Shown: positions 26,384 through 35,131 of the stretch, one piece after another | Layout: every line of letters starts with the position of its first letter | Position numbering within the stretch: the stretch's first letter is position 1 | Source: Sulfurimonas sp. | Lineage (GTDB): Bacteria > Campylobacterota > Campylobacteria > Campylobacterales > Sulfurimonadaceae | DNA: 45,240 bases | Direction of reading: 5' to 3' | NCBI GenBank assembly: GCA_021648465.1 | Contig: JAKISR010000014.1 | Coordinates: 1-45,240 of the forward strand | The notes under the pieces: model-generated | Told to the model about the DNA's origin: nothing | Databases searched by the model: none | What the model saw: the letters and a program-made list of their open reading frames with translations, nothing else | Made by a program: the position numbers and the translations under genes

Positions 26384-26819
26384 CTAAAATCTTGGACTTA
26401 TTCCTTAAAATAAACCTCATTATGAGGTTTGATTACATTACTATTGAGAGTATGCAGAGCAAGAGCCAAAAAGGATGTGATTTATAATCACTTCCACTAA
26501 AAAACACTTCTTAAACTTTATAATTTTTGTTTTACAACAGAAAATCAACCAATCAATAATCTCTCAAATATCAATCATTAGTTCAAGTTTTCGTAATTTA
26601 ATTTTAGAATATTATTGTCTGATATTAACATTAAATATTGCATATTTAGAGGTTGATATAAGACAAAATCTTCTATATAAATCCCTACAAACCCGATGAA
26701 CTAACGAAGAAATATTTGACAGATTAAGAGATTGATTTTATTCTTAAAATTAAAAAGTTAAGAAGAAAAAACACCCCTCAAAATCTTCAAAAAAATATTT
26801 GAAATTAAAGGAAAAAGAG
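26384..26819. other. 436-base gap with two palindromes
   Basis: No gene was found. It holds an 8-bp hairpin (AAACCTCA/TGAGGTTT, 26412-26430) just after the nuclease gene and a palindrome GTGATTTATAATCAC at 26477-26491, with flanks GGA and TCC also paired. The rest is AT-rich. It probably contains the ardA promoter. Confidence 0.5.
26412..26430 (+). terminator. Hairpin after the nuclease gene, possible terminator
   Basis: A perfect 8-bp stem with a 3-base loop lies 28 bases after the stop. There is no T-run downstream on the plus strand, so termination is uncertain. Confidence 0.4.
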
Positions 26820-27353
26820 ATGAGAGTATATATTACTGATTTAGAAAGTTATAATCAAAATGTAGGTGTTATAGGCAGATGGATAGAGTTGCCGATGGAC
26901 AGAAATTTATTAGCTGAATGTGTAGAGGACATACTTAACGATGGTAGAAGAGCTTGTAATCACTCACATCATCACGAAGAATACATAATTAGTGATTTTG
27001 AATGCGAGTATATGAGTATAGAGGAATATTCGCCAATTAACAAGTATAACCACATTGCAGAAGCTATGGAAAACATAGATGAAGATGGTGTAAAATCTAT
27101 TAAGTTTTTACTTGAAAATAATTTTGTGAAAGATATTTTTGAAGCGATAGAGAGTTATGAAGATAGTGTGAGAATTTATGAAGATAGCACAATGGAAGAT
27201 ATAGCAGAAGATTTTATTCAAGAATGTTATAACCTTGATGATATACCAACAATCATAAGTAATAATATTGACTATGAAGCAATCGCTCGTGATATGGAGA
27301 TAGAGGGAAGTCATTTTAAAGTAGAGAATGATATCTATGAGTATATAGGGTAA
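26820..27353 (+). CDS. ardA: Antirestriction protein ArdA
   Basis: The 177-aa acidic protein starts MRVYITDLESYNQNVGVIGR, followed by WIELP, then HHEEYIISDFEC, and has a very acidic helical C-terminal half. This is the ArdA pattern. ArdA mimics DNA and blocks type I restriction enzymes when mobile DNA enters a new host. The ATG at 26820 has AAAGGAAA ahead and gives the family N-terminus; an in-frame ATG at 26799 adds seven unrelated residues. Confidence 0.88.
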   Translation: MRVYITDLESYNQNVGVIGRWIELPMDRNLLAECVEDILNDGRRACNHSHHHEEYIISDFECEYMSIEEYSPINKYNHIAEAMENIDEDGVKSIKFLLENNFVKDIFEAIESYEDSVRIYEDSTMEDIAEDFIQECYNLDDIPTIISNNIDYEAIARDMEIEGSHFKVENDIYEYIG

Positions 27354-27396
27354 AATACCCTATATTTAACAAATATTTTAAAAAGGAATACAAAAT

Positions 27397-27861
27397 ATGA
27401 AGACAATTATATTATCGCTAATACTATCATTTACAACCCTATTGCAAGCACAACCATTCTCTAAAAATAATATCTTGGGGGTGTGGGAAGTATCAAGTAA
27501 GAAAATGCAGGGTTTTACAAGCTTCGGAAAAGAATTCTCAACAACAAGAGGGCAATCATATATTTTAATATTTAATAAGCATGGTTTCGTTAAGAATAAA
27601 ACAACTGGTTCAATTTATAACTATGAAATTATCAACGGTAAATTAAAAATATATCAAACTAAAATCTATAAAAATAACTATAAAATCAAAGATAAGAAAC
27701 ACTATGATTTATGGGCTATTACTGGGAGTTTTGAGAATTGTAGTGTTGCTAAAATCGTGAAGAAAAAATTAACGGGGTATTATCGCAAAGATGGCTATAA
27801 ATTTTGTAAAATTCAGAATTATCCACAGCCAACTTTTCAGAGTGAAGGTTTTAAATTTTAA
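27397..27861 (+). CDS. Small secreted protein of unknown function
   Basis: A signal peptide (residues 1-19, ending LLQAQ) precedes a beta-rich domain of about 135 aa with NNILGVWEVSSKK near the start, which looks like lipocalin-like or avidin-like small barrels. Two cysteines (SFENCS and YKFC) could form a disulfide in the periplasm. No family is certain. AAAAAGGA precedes the ATG, and it may be co-transcribed with ardA. Confidence 0.65.
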   Translation: MKTIILSLILSFTTLLQAQPFSKNNILGVWEVSSKKMQGFTSFGKEFSTTRGQSYILIFNKHGFVKNKTTGSIYNYEIINGKLKIYQTKIYKNNYKIKDKKHYDLWAITGSFENCSVAKIVKKKLTGYYRKDGYKFCKIQNYPQPTFQSEGFKF

Positions 27862-27867
27862 TCTTCA

Positions 27868-28899
27868 CTAACTGAATTTTTGACTATATTTTTTTTCTTT
27901 CATTTTAGAACAAAATAAGCTATATTTATCACTATCAAACCAATCAAAAGTTTTTCGATTATTATAGCAGTTGGTTAAAATTTCCATAGAGGTATGCATA
28001 TCCAAAGTTGTTTCGCCAATCTTATCATTTATAGTCAATTTTTTACCACCTATTTTATTTATTTTTTGAAAATACACCGATTTATTATCTATAAAACCAA
28101 CGACTTTTTTATCAGCATATTTTGGTAGAAAAATATCTATAAAATTAAGAAGATTTTCATTTGAAGAAAAAAATGCCATTTCTACAATATTTGAAGATTT
28201 ATTTTTAAATTTTGAATGAAATAAAATATCTGTATAGGTATTGCCATTCTTAAAAAGTTCATATGATATTTTTATCTCTGTTTTAGCATTTATTTCATTT
28301 ACTGCTATATCTATAACACTCCCTTGTATGTGGGTTATTCTCTTGTATTGATTAGCTTCAATTCCCATCATTTTTTTAAAGATATTTAATTCCATTTTAG
28401 GTAAATGTATAAACTCATTATTTCGTGTCATATACCTCATTATATTCTCATACAGCCGTATGCTATATTTAGATTTAAAACTATTTATAAGTGCAAAATT
28501 CAAACGGCAAAAGCTATCTTTGTTATCTAAAACAAGAGATAAAAAATCACTTGATAAAATTACTTTCACCTCTCCTTTATACCTACTAAAACCTTTTACA
28601 AGATGTTCCAATGTATAATTTGGTTCTTTTTTATTGACAATAGCAAGTTCAGCCACTATACCCATAATCTTAATAAAATTATGTTTCAGTTGTTTATGGT
28701 TGATTGTAAAACCTAAAAACTTATTTATATCTTGATGTGTTGTCAAGAGTATATTATTTTTTACTTTTTTCTCTCTAATACAAAAGATTAAAAAATTTAA
28801 TATTTTATAATCATTCAATCCTAAATCTGGTGTATAAATTTGCACTAAATCATGATGCTTTGATACAGAAGAAATTTTTAAAATATTATTTATTTTCAT
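27868..28899 (-). CDS. Plasmid replication initiator, Rep_3 family
   Basis: The 343-aa protein has the two winged-helix domains of Rep_3/RepE-type initiators: LGLNDYKILNFLIF near 26-39, FKSKYSIRLYENIMRYMTRN near 141-160, QYKRITHIQGSVIDIAVNEI near 188-207 and a DILFHSKFK end of the second domain. Such proteins bind iterons to start plasmid replication. It overlaps the upstream small gene by 14 bases. Two iteron-like repeats lie about 450 bases upstream of the Rep start. A Rep gene inside an integrated element implies an autonomously replicating excised form. Confidence 0.85.
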   Translation of the reverse strand: MKINNILKISSVSKHHDLVQIYTPDLGLNDYKILNFLIFCIREKKVKNNILLTTHQDINKFLGFTINHKQLKHNFIKIMGIVAELAIVNKKEPNYTLEHLVKGFSRYKGEVKVILSSDFLSLVLDNKDSFCRLNFALINSFKSKYSIRLYENIMRYMTRNNEFIHLPKMELNIFKKMMGIEANQYKRITHIQGSVIDIAVNEINAKTEIKISYELFKNGNTYTDILFHSKFKNKSSNIVEMAFFSSNENLLNFIDIFLPKYADKKVVGFIDNKSVYFQKINKIGGKKLTINDKIGETTLDMHTSMEILTNCYNNRKTFDWFDSDKYSLFCSKMKEKKYSQKFS

Positions 28900-29227
28900 T
28901 TCTTCTATCTAAAATTCGTTTTGAAACCATAATCAGATTTTTAAACTCATTATTCATATGCCAATTTATATATTTTATGTCCATATTTAATATTTTATAA
29001 AATAATTTCTTATGTATATCATCAGAATTAAACATTAAACCAGCGATATCAACTTCCTTGAATGTATTACTATTATACATATTTAACAGTAAATGTCTTA
29101 ACCTACTTGCCGTGCTATATTCTTGGTGTAATCTCCATTTTTCTTTTCTTGTAAAATAACTATCCATCTTCTCTGCTTCTTCAAGATATCTATCACTTTC
29201 TTCTTTACTTGTAAAAAAATTATCCAT
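28886..29227 (-). CDS. Small protein encoded ahead of the Rep gene
   Basis: The protein (113 aa from the ATG at 29227, with AAAGGAAAGG-type ribosome site) opens with two similar blocks, MDNFFTSKEE and MDSYFTRKEK, and is helical afterwards. No family was recognised. The 14-base overlap with rep suggests coupled translation and perhaps a role in copy control. Confidence 0.65.
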   Translation of the reverse strand: MDNFFTSKEESDRYLEEAEKMDSYFTRKEKWRLHQEYSTASRLRHLLLNMYNSNTFKEVDIAGLMFNSDDIHKKLFYKILNMDIKYINWHMNNEFKNLIMVSKRILDRRNENK

Positions 29228-29344
29228 TTTTTCCTTTCCTTTTTTTGATACACAATAATATAGCTTTCTCAAAAAAAAGGAAAATAAAAGTTTGTTTTTG
29301 AGAAAAGAATTTATTATTTTACATAAAATCACTCTAAAAACAGA

Positions 29345-29382
29345 ATGTATAATTTGTGGCAACAGATGTATAAAACTTGGCA
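29345..29382. repeat. Two iteron-like direct repeats, candidate replication origin
   Basis: ATGTATAATTTGTGGCA (29345-29361) and ATGTATAAAACTTGGCA (29366-29382) match at 13 of 17 positions, with starts 21 bp apart (two helical turns). They lie in the AT-rich gap between the Rep operon and the mobilisation operon. Only two copies were seen, fewer than a typical iteron array. Confidence 0.45.
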
Positions 29383-29524
29383 TAACTTATATATTACATG
29401 GCTATACACCTCTTATAAATATCGTTATATAGGACTTTATAGGGGATGGTAATCTACTAACCTTTATAACTATATACAAAGTATAAAAATTTCTAAACTA
29501 TTTGATACTAATTATCTTCATATT

Positions 29525-29784
29525 TTATTTAGATTTTTGGGGATGTATATCTTGATTATCTTTTGAAAGAATAAAAAACTCTAAGCCGAGTTTTATCAGA
29601 GAACCAATATTGAAGATTTTCATCTGTCCTATCGGTTCGTTTGTATATTTTGTGGCTATCTTCCTAGTAGTTTTGGAAGCTTCATTGAATTTTGAGGTTT
29701 TGGTGCATTTAATGACAATATATCATTCAGTATCTCAAAAAAATCGTCTATTAAATCCTTAAACATAAACAAAAGCATAAACAT
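29525..29784 (-). pseudogene. Small frameshifted gene after the relaxase operon
   Basis: An ATG at 29784 follows the upstream stop directly (TAAATG) with GAGGAG ahead. It reads MFMLLFMFKDLIDDFFEIL and stops early after about 43 codons. Another frame continues with FNEASKTTRKIATKYT, then EPIGQMKIFNIGSLIKLG, to a stop at 29525. One extra A in the AAAA run in the middle would give one protein of about 86 aa. No family was recognised. Confidence 0.5.
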
Positions 29785-29985
29785 TTACAACTCCTCATTC
29801 TTTTTATCAATGATTGAAATAAGTGTCTCAAAACTCAATTTAACAAGCTCTACTTCATCCTCACTCATTTTTTTATGATTACTAATAAACTCTTGGGTTT
29901 TAGCAACTTTATCTTTAAATTTATCAATTTTTGTCTTGATAGATTTTACCTTGTTTTTATACTCTTTTGTAGTAGTGTATTCCAT
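29785..29985 (-). CDS. Short coiled-coil protein of the mobilisation operon
   Basis: The 66-aa lysine- and glutamate-rich protein is probably a single coiled coil. It starts 12 bases after the relaxase stop (GGAAAAA ahead) and is followed without a gap by a frameshifted small gene. A relaxosome accessory role is possible from position only. Confidence 0.6.
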   Translation of the reverse strand: MEYTTTKEYKNKVKSIKTKIDKFKDKVAKTQEFISNHKKMSEDEVELVKLSFETLISIIDKKNEEL

Positions 29986-29997
29986 ACTAATTTTTCC

Positions 29998-31077
29998 TTA
30001 TTTTGATAGTGCTGGAGTTGGATAGGAAGTCGTTTTGAACTTATCCTTTTTATCTTGAATAGATTTTTTTAATGCTTCAAATTTAGATAACTTATTTCTA
30101 TTTTCTTCGCTTACTAACTCACTTAATTTATTATAAGATTTATTAACGAGTTCTTCATTCTTTTTGAACTTAATAATATCCTGTTCTTCAATTGCTGTCT
30201 GCATCCGATTAAGATATACATTTATCCGTTTTTCCAACTTTTGTGAAGTATCTTTTAGAAATTCCATATCTTGAAATAGTTCTTGTAGTTGTTGCACTTC
30301 TAAAAGTAGCTGATTATTTTGTTCTTGGAGTTGGTTGCTGATTTCTTCTTGTTTTTGTCGTTCTTGCTTGATATCTTGCTTCATAGAAGCCATAGGATTA
30401 AGTTTTTTATTTTCACGAACCTTTTTTATGACATAGTCACTTAAAGAATAGCCCATTTTAAGCATATTTTGTTCAACGAGTAGTTTTGTATGGAATGAGA
30501 ACTTTCGCAGTCCTAATCGAAGCTTTAATATTTTATCCACGGTTCTATATTTTTTATTATCTTCTTTTTTAATTGTTGTAAAAGTTTTAACAATAGATGG
30601 AAGAATAATATTGATATGGGGATTGTTATCTTTATAGTGAATGGAGCTTACAACATAATCTTTTATAAATTTAGCTTCTTCATTTTTAGTGAAGTTGAGT
30701 TTATAAATTTCATTAAGTTTAGATACTGTATCTTTAATCATAATATTATGCAGTTTTGTAATATCTTCAAGAGATATTTTTTGATCTAATATACTTTGCG
30801 GTAATGAAATCATTATTGAAGTAGCAGGGGAACTTGGTTTGCCACCTTTTCGGTTTAGCTTTATTCGTGTAGTATGAAAATTAGCAATATTGATAATATT
30901 TTTTAATTTTCTATCAATCTCAAGCTGATTATCAAAAACTATCGTCTTGTGATTATCGCTATTGTGATTGAGATGTGTGTCGTGTCTATCTGTAATATAG
31001 TCAGTAATTTTTATCAAATCTTTAATAGATTTCATTGATAAAAACTGGGTATAAAAGTTCTTGGGATTTCTTCTCAT
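29998..31077 (-). CDS. Relaxase/mobilisation protein with C-terminal coiled coil
   Basis: The 359-aa protein has a relaxase-type metal site, SSIHYKDNNPHINIILPS (His147, Asp150, His154, Asn156), preceded by a predicted palm-like domain. A long coiled-coil follows from about 220 to 345 (LQEQNNQLLLEVQQLQEL). Relaxases nick oriT and pilot the strand during transfer. The catalytic tyrosine is not obvious; FYTQF near residue 8-12 is a candidate. The ATG at 31077 has AAAAAGGAAAA ahead and is preferred over a start 13 codons upstream. A 57-base hairpin, the candidate oriT, lies 75 bases upstream. Confidence 0.7.
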   Translation of the reverse strand: MRRNPKNFYTQFLSMKSIKDLIKITDYITDRHDTHLNHNSDNHKTIVFDNQLEIDRKLKNIINIANFHTTRIKLNRKGGKPSSPATSIMISLPQSILDQKISLEDITKLHNIMIKDTVSKLNEIYKLNFTKNEEAKFIKDYVVSSIHYKDNNPHINIILPSIVKTFTTIKKEDNKKYRTVDKILKLRLGLRKFSFHTKLLVEQNMLKMGYSLSDYVIKKVRENKKLNPMASMKQDIKQERQKQEEISNQLQEQNNQLLLEVQQLQELFQDMEFLKDTSQKLEKRINVYLNRMQTAIEEQDIIKFKKNEELVNKSYNKLSELVSEENRNKLSKFEALKKSIQDKKDKFKTTSYPTPALSK

Positions 31078-31151
31078 AATTTTCCTTTTTGAAAAATTAT
31101 GACATGCTAAAATCACTTTCTTTTAATCGACACAAACTACACTACTTCTTC

Positions 31152-31208
31152 GTTCCCTATCAAGATAGCATACCCCCTGATGGGGTGTGCTACTTGTCAA
31201 GAGGGAAC
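31152..31208. other. Large hairpin, candidate oriT
   Basis: GTTCCCT pairs with AGGGAAC at the base, then CAAG with CTTG, then an 11-bp stem TAGCATACCCC/GGGGTGTGCTA (one G-T pair) closes a 5-base loop. It sits between the ParA-like gene and the relaxase gene, where a transfer origin would be expected. The GC content is well above the surroundings. Confidence 0.6.
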
Positions 31209-31242
31209 TCTTTGAAAACTCCTTTAAGAGCGAAGAGAAATA

Positions 31243-32229
31243 TTATCTATAATCATACATAAAATTGATATCACTTGTAATTCTATTTTCTTCATCTCTT
31301 TCAATAATATATTCATAAATTGTATGGGAAATAAAAGCTAAATCCTTGATTAGTTTATCTTCTTGATATACATTAGTTTTATGTATCATTTTCTTACACA
31401 ATGAGGATATACCTTTCCATTGTATTGCACTCTCTATCTCAATATCTATAATTCCGTCCATTTTCGAACCGTATCTTGCTTTAAATTTATTCCTAAATTC
31501 AACCATGTCTTTATCTTGAATATAAATATCATCATTTTCATAATCAGTTTTTGACAAGCTTCTAAACACAAAATGCAGAAATTTTTTATATTCAAAATTA
31601 TCTATATTTTTATGGTTAATTTCTTTATCTTCTACCATTGTTTCTTTTAAAAATTTATCTAAAAAATATTGTCCGTTTTCTATATCGGCAAAGACACCAT
31701 ATGAATGTCTTAAATATGTCATTACAATTCGCACTCCATTGTAATTAAAACCAGCCTCTTCAAGCTTTAATAGTAATGCTTCTTTATGTCGAAAATCCTT
31801 ATCACTATCTTGTTTATCAAGTTTATTTAACACTAAAACTATTGGAGTTTGAAGGTTAAAACCATTTGGATTTGGGCGAGCTTCATCTATTGCTCTAATA
31901 TGTTTAATTGTTTCAATAGTTCCAATGAGACTTTCATATCCAAGTTCCATTGGTATTACTATAACTTTTGCATAATCAATAATAAGTTTTTTTACATAAG
32001 CTTTTTTATAATCAGAACCAATGTCAAATATTCCACTTTTTTTAGACGGTGTAATTTTGCTTACAGTAGGAAACAATTCCTTATAATCATCACTAATCAT
32101 AAAACTATCTGCTTTTACATAGATAGGCAACTCAAATAATCTACCAAGGTTATATGTTAATGAGGTGCAACCAACACCATTTTTTTTATTCATTACTAAA
32201 ATCATAAAGCCATTATATCTTTTAATCAT
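31243..32229 (-). CDS. ParA/MinD-like ATPase with altered Walker A motif
   Basis: The N-terminus reads MILVMNKKNGVGCTSLTYNL. This has the layout of the deviant Walker A of ParA proteins (KGGxGKT) but with Cys21 in place of the catalytic lysine. DIGSDYKKAY (switch I/Walker A') and VIVIPMELG follow, then VLVLNKLDKQD, the expected nucleotide-specificity strand. The C-terminal 120 aa are helical. Partition or relaxosome-delivery ATPases are often found beside mob genes. Without the lysine, ATP hydrolysis may be lost or altered. Confidence 0.65.
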   Translation of the reverse strand: MIKRYNGFMILVMNKKNGVGCTSLTYNLGRLFELPIYVKADSFMISDDYKELFPTVSKITPSKKSGIFDIGSDYKKAYVKKLIIDYAKVIVIPMELGYESLIGTIETIKHIRAIDEARPNPNGFNLQTPIVLVLNKLDKQDSDKDFRHKEALLLKLEEAGFNYNGVRIVMTYLRHSYGVFADIENGQYFLDKFLKETMVEDKEINHKNIDNFEYKKFLHFVFRSLSKTDYENDDIYIQDKDMVEFRNKFKARYGSKMDGIIDIEIESAIQWKGISSLCKKMIHKTNVYQEDKLIKDLAFISHTIYEYIIERDEENRITSDINFMYDYR

Positions 32230-32296
32230 AAATATTAAATTTATTCAAAAAAACTCAAAAAATAGAATGTTATAAATTGTTATGTATCCCATATTG

Positions 32297-32317
32297 CATA
32301 CTTTGAAGTAGGTAAAT
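32297..32317 (+). repeat. 21-bp promoter repeat, copy 1
   Basis: CATACTTTGAAGTAGGTAAA plus one T, 97 bases before the large methylase gene, is identical to 34684-34704, before the small HTH gene. It is likely a shared operator or promoter. Confidence 0.7.
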
Positions 32318-32330
32318 AATATCCGACAAA

Positions 32331-32356
32331 CTTGTGTTTGTAAAAAAAAACACGAG
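32331..32356 (+). promoter_or_regulatory. Leader hairpin of the large methylase gene
   Basis: CTTGTGTTT and AAACACGAG pair over 9 bp (one G-T pair) around an A-rich loop, 58 bases before the start. It could be an attenuator or operator. There is no direct sign of which. Confidence 0.35.
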
Positions 32357-32413
32357 GCTTAGAAATCATATTTTCTTTTAAAAACACTCTACACAACTCA
32401 AAGGAATTTACCA

Positions 32414-34576
32414 ATGGCTAACTTAAATAAAATGAATAAAGAGAATAAAAACTCAACAGTATTTACACCAGAAAGATTAAGTAAAACGATATTTAATATT
32501 ATCAACAACACTTACAACTTTAAAACTATTTTCGACCCGTGTATCGGTGAAAACGGAGGAATGACTAAATTCTTTTTTGAAAATGAGTATAAAGTAATTG
32601 GGGCAGATATAGACAAAAAAGGAGAAGAACATTGTCATTTATTTTTTAATCAAGATATTAAGCAATCAAATATCCCTGAGAATGTGAAGCCAGATTTAAT
32701 TGTAATGAACCCTCCTTTTAATGGAAATGGAAGAGGGGATAACTTACTATATCCACATCTATTTCTTAAAGAAATGTTTGATAGATTTGGGGAAGAAATT
32801 CCAGTTGTTATGATTACTGGGGATAATTTTTTAAATAACAACTCAATGCATTCAAAGCGATTAAAATACATTTCAGATGGAAAATTCAAAATCACAAGCA
32901 TTATGACACTTCCATTAGACACTTTCGAAGATGTAAAATTCAATACACAAGTATTATTTTTCAATATGCCAAAATTACAACCATATTATATATATGATGT
33001 ATCTAAAACACTCACCACTACTCTAACTAAACCATTACACACTATGGGGCTTAATCTTCAAAAGAAAGAGAAACAAATTGACTTAAAAAAGGATTATAAT
33101 TTACTTACAAAAATCTCTCCATTTGTAAAAAAAACTCTTGATAAAATAAATATTATTTTAAATGTAAATAATATATTAAATAATGATTATAAATTATTAA
33201 AGAATATAGTTGGAGAAATTCAATATATAGACATTCCAAAAAATTCTACTGCAAGAAAATCATTTACAGATGCACTTAATCAAGTTTTAAAAGATAAAGA
33301 TAGATTATCTCATAATATAGATACAGTAGTTCATTATTTTAATAAATTAAAAAATGGGGAGACTATTGAAAAAGTTGTTGAAAATAAATCTTCATTAAAT
33401 ATTTTCAAAAAACGAGCTTACATAGTGAAATTTTTTAAGAATATTCTACTAAATCTTAGTGATAAAAATATTAAAATGGTTTGTCAAACAATTATTACAA
33501 GAGTTCAAAACTCTAATGATTTTACACCTATTATTTATACAGAAATTAAGAGGGGTTTTTTAACAGAAGAAGAAGTTATTGATTTTGCCAATAAACTTGT
33601 AAAAGATTATAAACAAGTATCTTCTCATGTTCTATTTTCACTTGCTGGGAATAAGAATGAATTAAAAAAAGTCATTGACAAAACTATCAATGAGCATATC
33701 AATATGAATATTGTTGAAAAAGTCGTTATACCTTTTATTGGCACTGCTTCTGAATATATGAATATACTACCTAAAATTGAAGGGAAAAATATCCCAGTTA
33801 TTTTTAGTGCTTATGAAAAAACGCCTTATCATTTGTTTGTGGATATTAAAGACAACAGAGAATCTTTAATTAAAGAGATTAAACTTATTGAAATTGAACA
33901 AGTTGAAGATACTAAAAACTCAACTAATCGTGATAAATACCGTAAATTTAATAAATTAAAATTAAAGGAACTTAATACACTTGAAAGTCAAAGAAAATGG
34001 GGAGTAAGAACAAGTGCCTTATTTTTATTCACTTCTGCAAAGGGTTTCGGTGGCAATATAGAATGGGTAAATAATGAAACTAAAATATCATTTCCATTAG
34101 ATATGGATAAATCTATCCGTAGTATAAGTGCCAAAGTTGAGTATTTTGGACACTTAATGGATAAATGTGATATTACCATTGAGAACGAGAGTTTTGAGGT
34201 AGTAATAGAGAAGTATGACAGTTTTACTACACTATTTTTACTTGACCCTCAATACCTTAAAGAAAATTCACACAAGTTAGAAAGCACAAGAACTACTTAC
34301 GGTAATTTTAAGTTTCCACACAAACTATGTATTGATAAAACTATAAAACTTCAAGGACAGTTTTTATATCACAACTATAAAAACTACAAACTTACAGAAC
34401 TTATGACACAAGATCATATGGAATGTATCGAATACACAAAATTCAAGAAAAATGCAAAAGCTCATGACGGTAAATATGAGAGTTGCACCGAAGTTATCTA
34501 TCATTCAAAAATAGAAAATTTCTCTACTATATCAATAAATGATACTACATACCAACCTCAAAAAATGGTTAGTTAA
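32414..34576 (+). CDS. Large N6-adenine DNA-methylase-like protein
   Basis: The 720-aa protein begins with an N6-methylase core: FTPERL (17-22), motif I IFDPCIGENGG (39-49), acidic GADID (63-67) and motif IV NPPF (99-102). A long C-terminal part (about 200-720) has no motif I recognise. It may hold target recognition or another enzyme. No nuclease gene is next to it. AAAGGAATT precedes the ATG. The promoter region has a 21-bp repeat shared with the downstream HTH gene. Confidence 0.72.
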   Translation: MANLNKMNKENKNSTVFTPERLSKTIFNIINNTYNFKTIFDPCIGENGGMTKFFFENEYKVIGADIDKKGEEHCHLFFNQDIKQSNIPENVKPDLIVMNPPFNGNGRGDNLLYPHLFLKEMFDRFGEEIPVVMITGDNFLNNNSMHSKRLKYISDGKFKITSIMTLPLDTFEDVKFNTQVLFFNMPKLQPYYIYDVSKTLTTTLTKPLHTMGLNLQKKEKQIDLKKDYNLLTKISPFVKKTLDKINIILNVNNILNNDYKLLKNIVGEIQYIDIPKNSTARKSFTDALNQVLKDKDRLSHNIDTVVHYFNKLKNGETIEKVVENKSSLNIFKKRAYIVKFFKNILLNLSDKNIKMVCQTIITRVQNSNDFTPIIYTEIKRGFLTEEEVIDFANKLVKDYKQVSSHVLFSLAGNKNELKKVIDKTINEHINMNIVEKVVIPFIGTASEYMNILPKIEGKNIPVIFSAYEKTPYHLFVDIKDNRESLIKEIKLIEIEQVEDTKNSTNRDKYRKFNKLKLKELNTLESQRKWGVRTSALFLFTSAKGFGGNIEWVNNETKISFPLDMDKSIRSISAKVEYFGHLMDKCDITIENESFEVVIEKYDSFTTLFLLDPQYLKENSHKLESTRTTYGNFKFPHKLCIDKTIKLQGQFLYHNYKNYKLTELMTQDHMECIEYTKFKKNAKAHDGKYESCTEVIYHSKIENFSTISINDTTYQPQKMVS

Positions 34577-34683
34577 TATCCTTTTAATAGGGTATTCACT
34601 TCCATCTTATCAAATCTAATTATTAAATTAAACCATAAACACCTAAAAAATAAAAATATTATTTTCAACAAAACCACTGCTGA

Positions 34684-34704
34684 CATACTTTGAAGTAGGT
34701 AAAT
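34684..34704 (+). repeat. 21-bp promoter repeat, copy 2, with an extra half site
   Basis: This is identical to 32297-32317. TGACATACTTT starting at 34681 recurs at 34711-34721, 30 bp away, just before the HTH gene. Tandem half sites next to a small DNA-binding protein gene suggest autoregulation. Confidence 0.7.
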
Positions 34705-34750
34705 TCAAACTGACATACTTTCAGCAAGACAATCTAAAAGGATAAAAAAT

Positions 34751-34996
34751 ATGATAAAAAATAATCATTTCTCAAAGATAATTTATGAAGATTTATCTAA
34801 TAAATATGGTTTCAACCTTACAAAAAAAGAACTTGCCGAAGTTCTAAAAGTTTCTGTTTCTTCAATCAATAATTATATTGTTAGAGGAGAAGGCATCCCT
34901 GAATATCTAAAAATGGGAACAAGTAAAAATTCAAAGGTGCTATTCCCTGTGGTTAATGTTGTTGATTACCTATCAAATACAATCAAAGTAGCTTAA
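34751..34996 (+). CDS. Small HTH DNA-binding protein (Xis/AlpA-like size)
   Basis: This 81-aa protein has an HTH, LTKKELAEVLKVSVSSIN, followed by NYIVRGEGIPEYLKMG. The same block is recognisable near the N-terminus of the element's integrase (EDLAKELKVSVAVLNEYI), so the two may read related DNA. AAAAGGAT precedes the ATG. A role as excisionase or as regulator of the repeats in front of it is inferred. Confidence 0.75.
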   Translation: MIKNNHFSKIIYEDLSNKYGFNLTKKELAEVLKVSVSSINNYIVRGEGIPEYLKMGTSKNSKVLFPVVNVVDYLSNTIKVA

Positions 34997-35002
34997 TCAA
35001 CA

Positions 35003-35048
35003 AGACTTTTTATTAAGTATCCAGTATTGGATACTTATAGAATGTCTT
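35003..35048 (+). promoter_or_regulatory. Nested palindrome between HTH and methylase genes
   Basis: AAGTATCC (35015-35022) and GGATACTT (35029-35036) form a perfect 8-bp inverted repeat. An outer AAGAC/GTCTT pair encloses it. No T-run follows, so an operator or RNA hairpin is more likely than a terminator. Confidence 0.45.
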
Positions 35049-35131
35049 AATAAAAGGAGGAAATTTAGTTAGCTATCGGAGTTGATTTTATGATAAATAA
35101 AATTTTAAATAATTATAAAAGGAAATATAAA

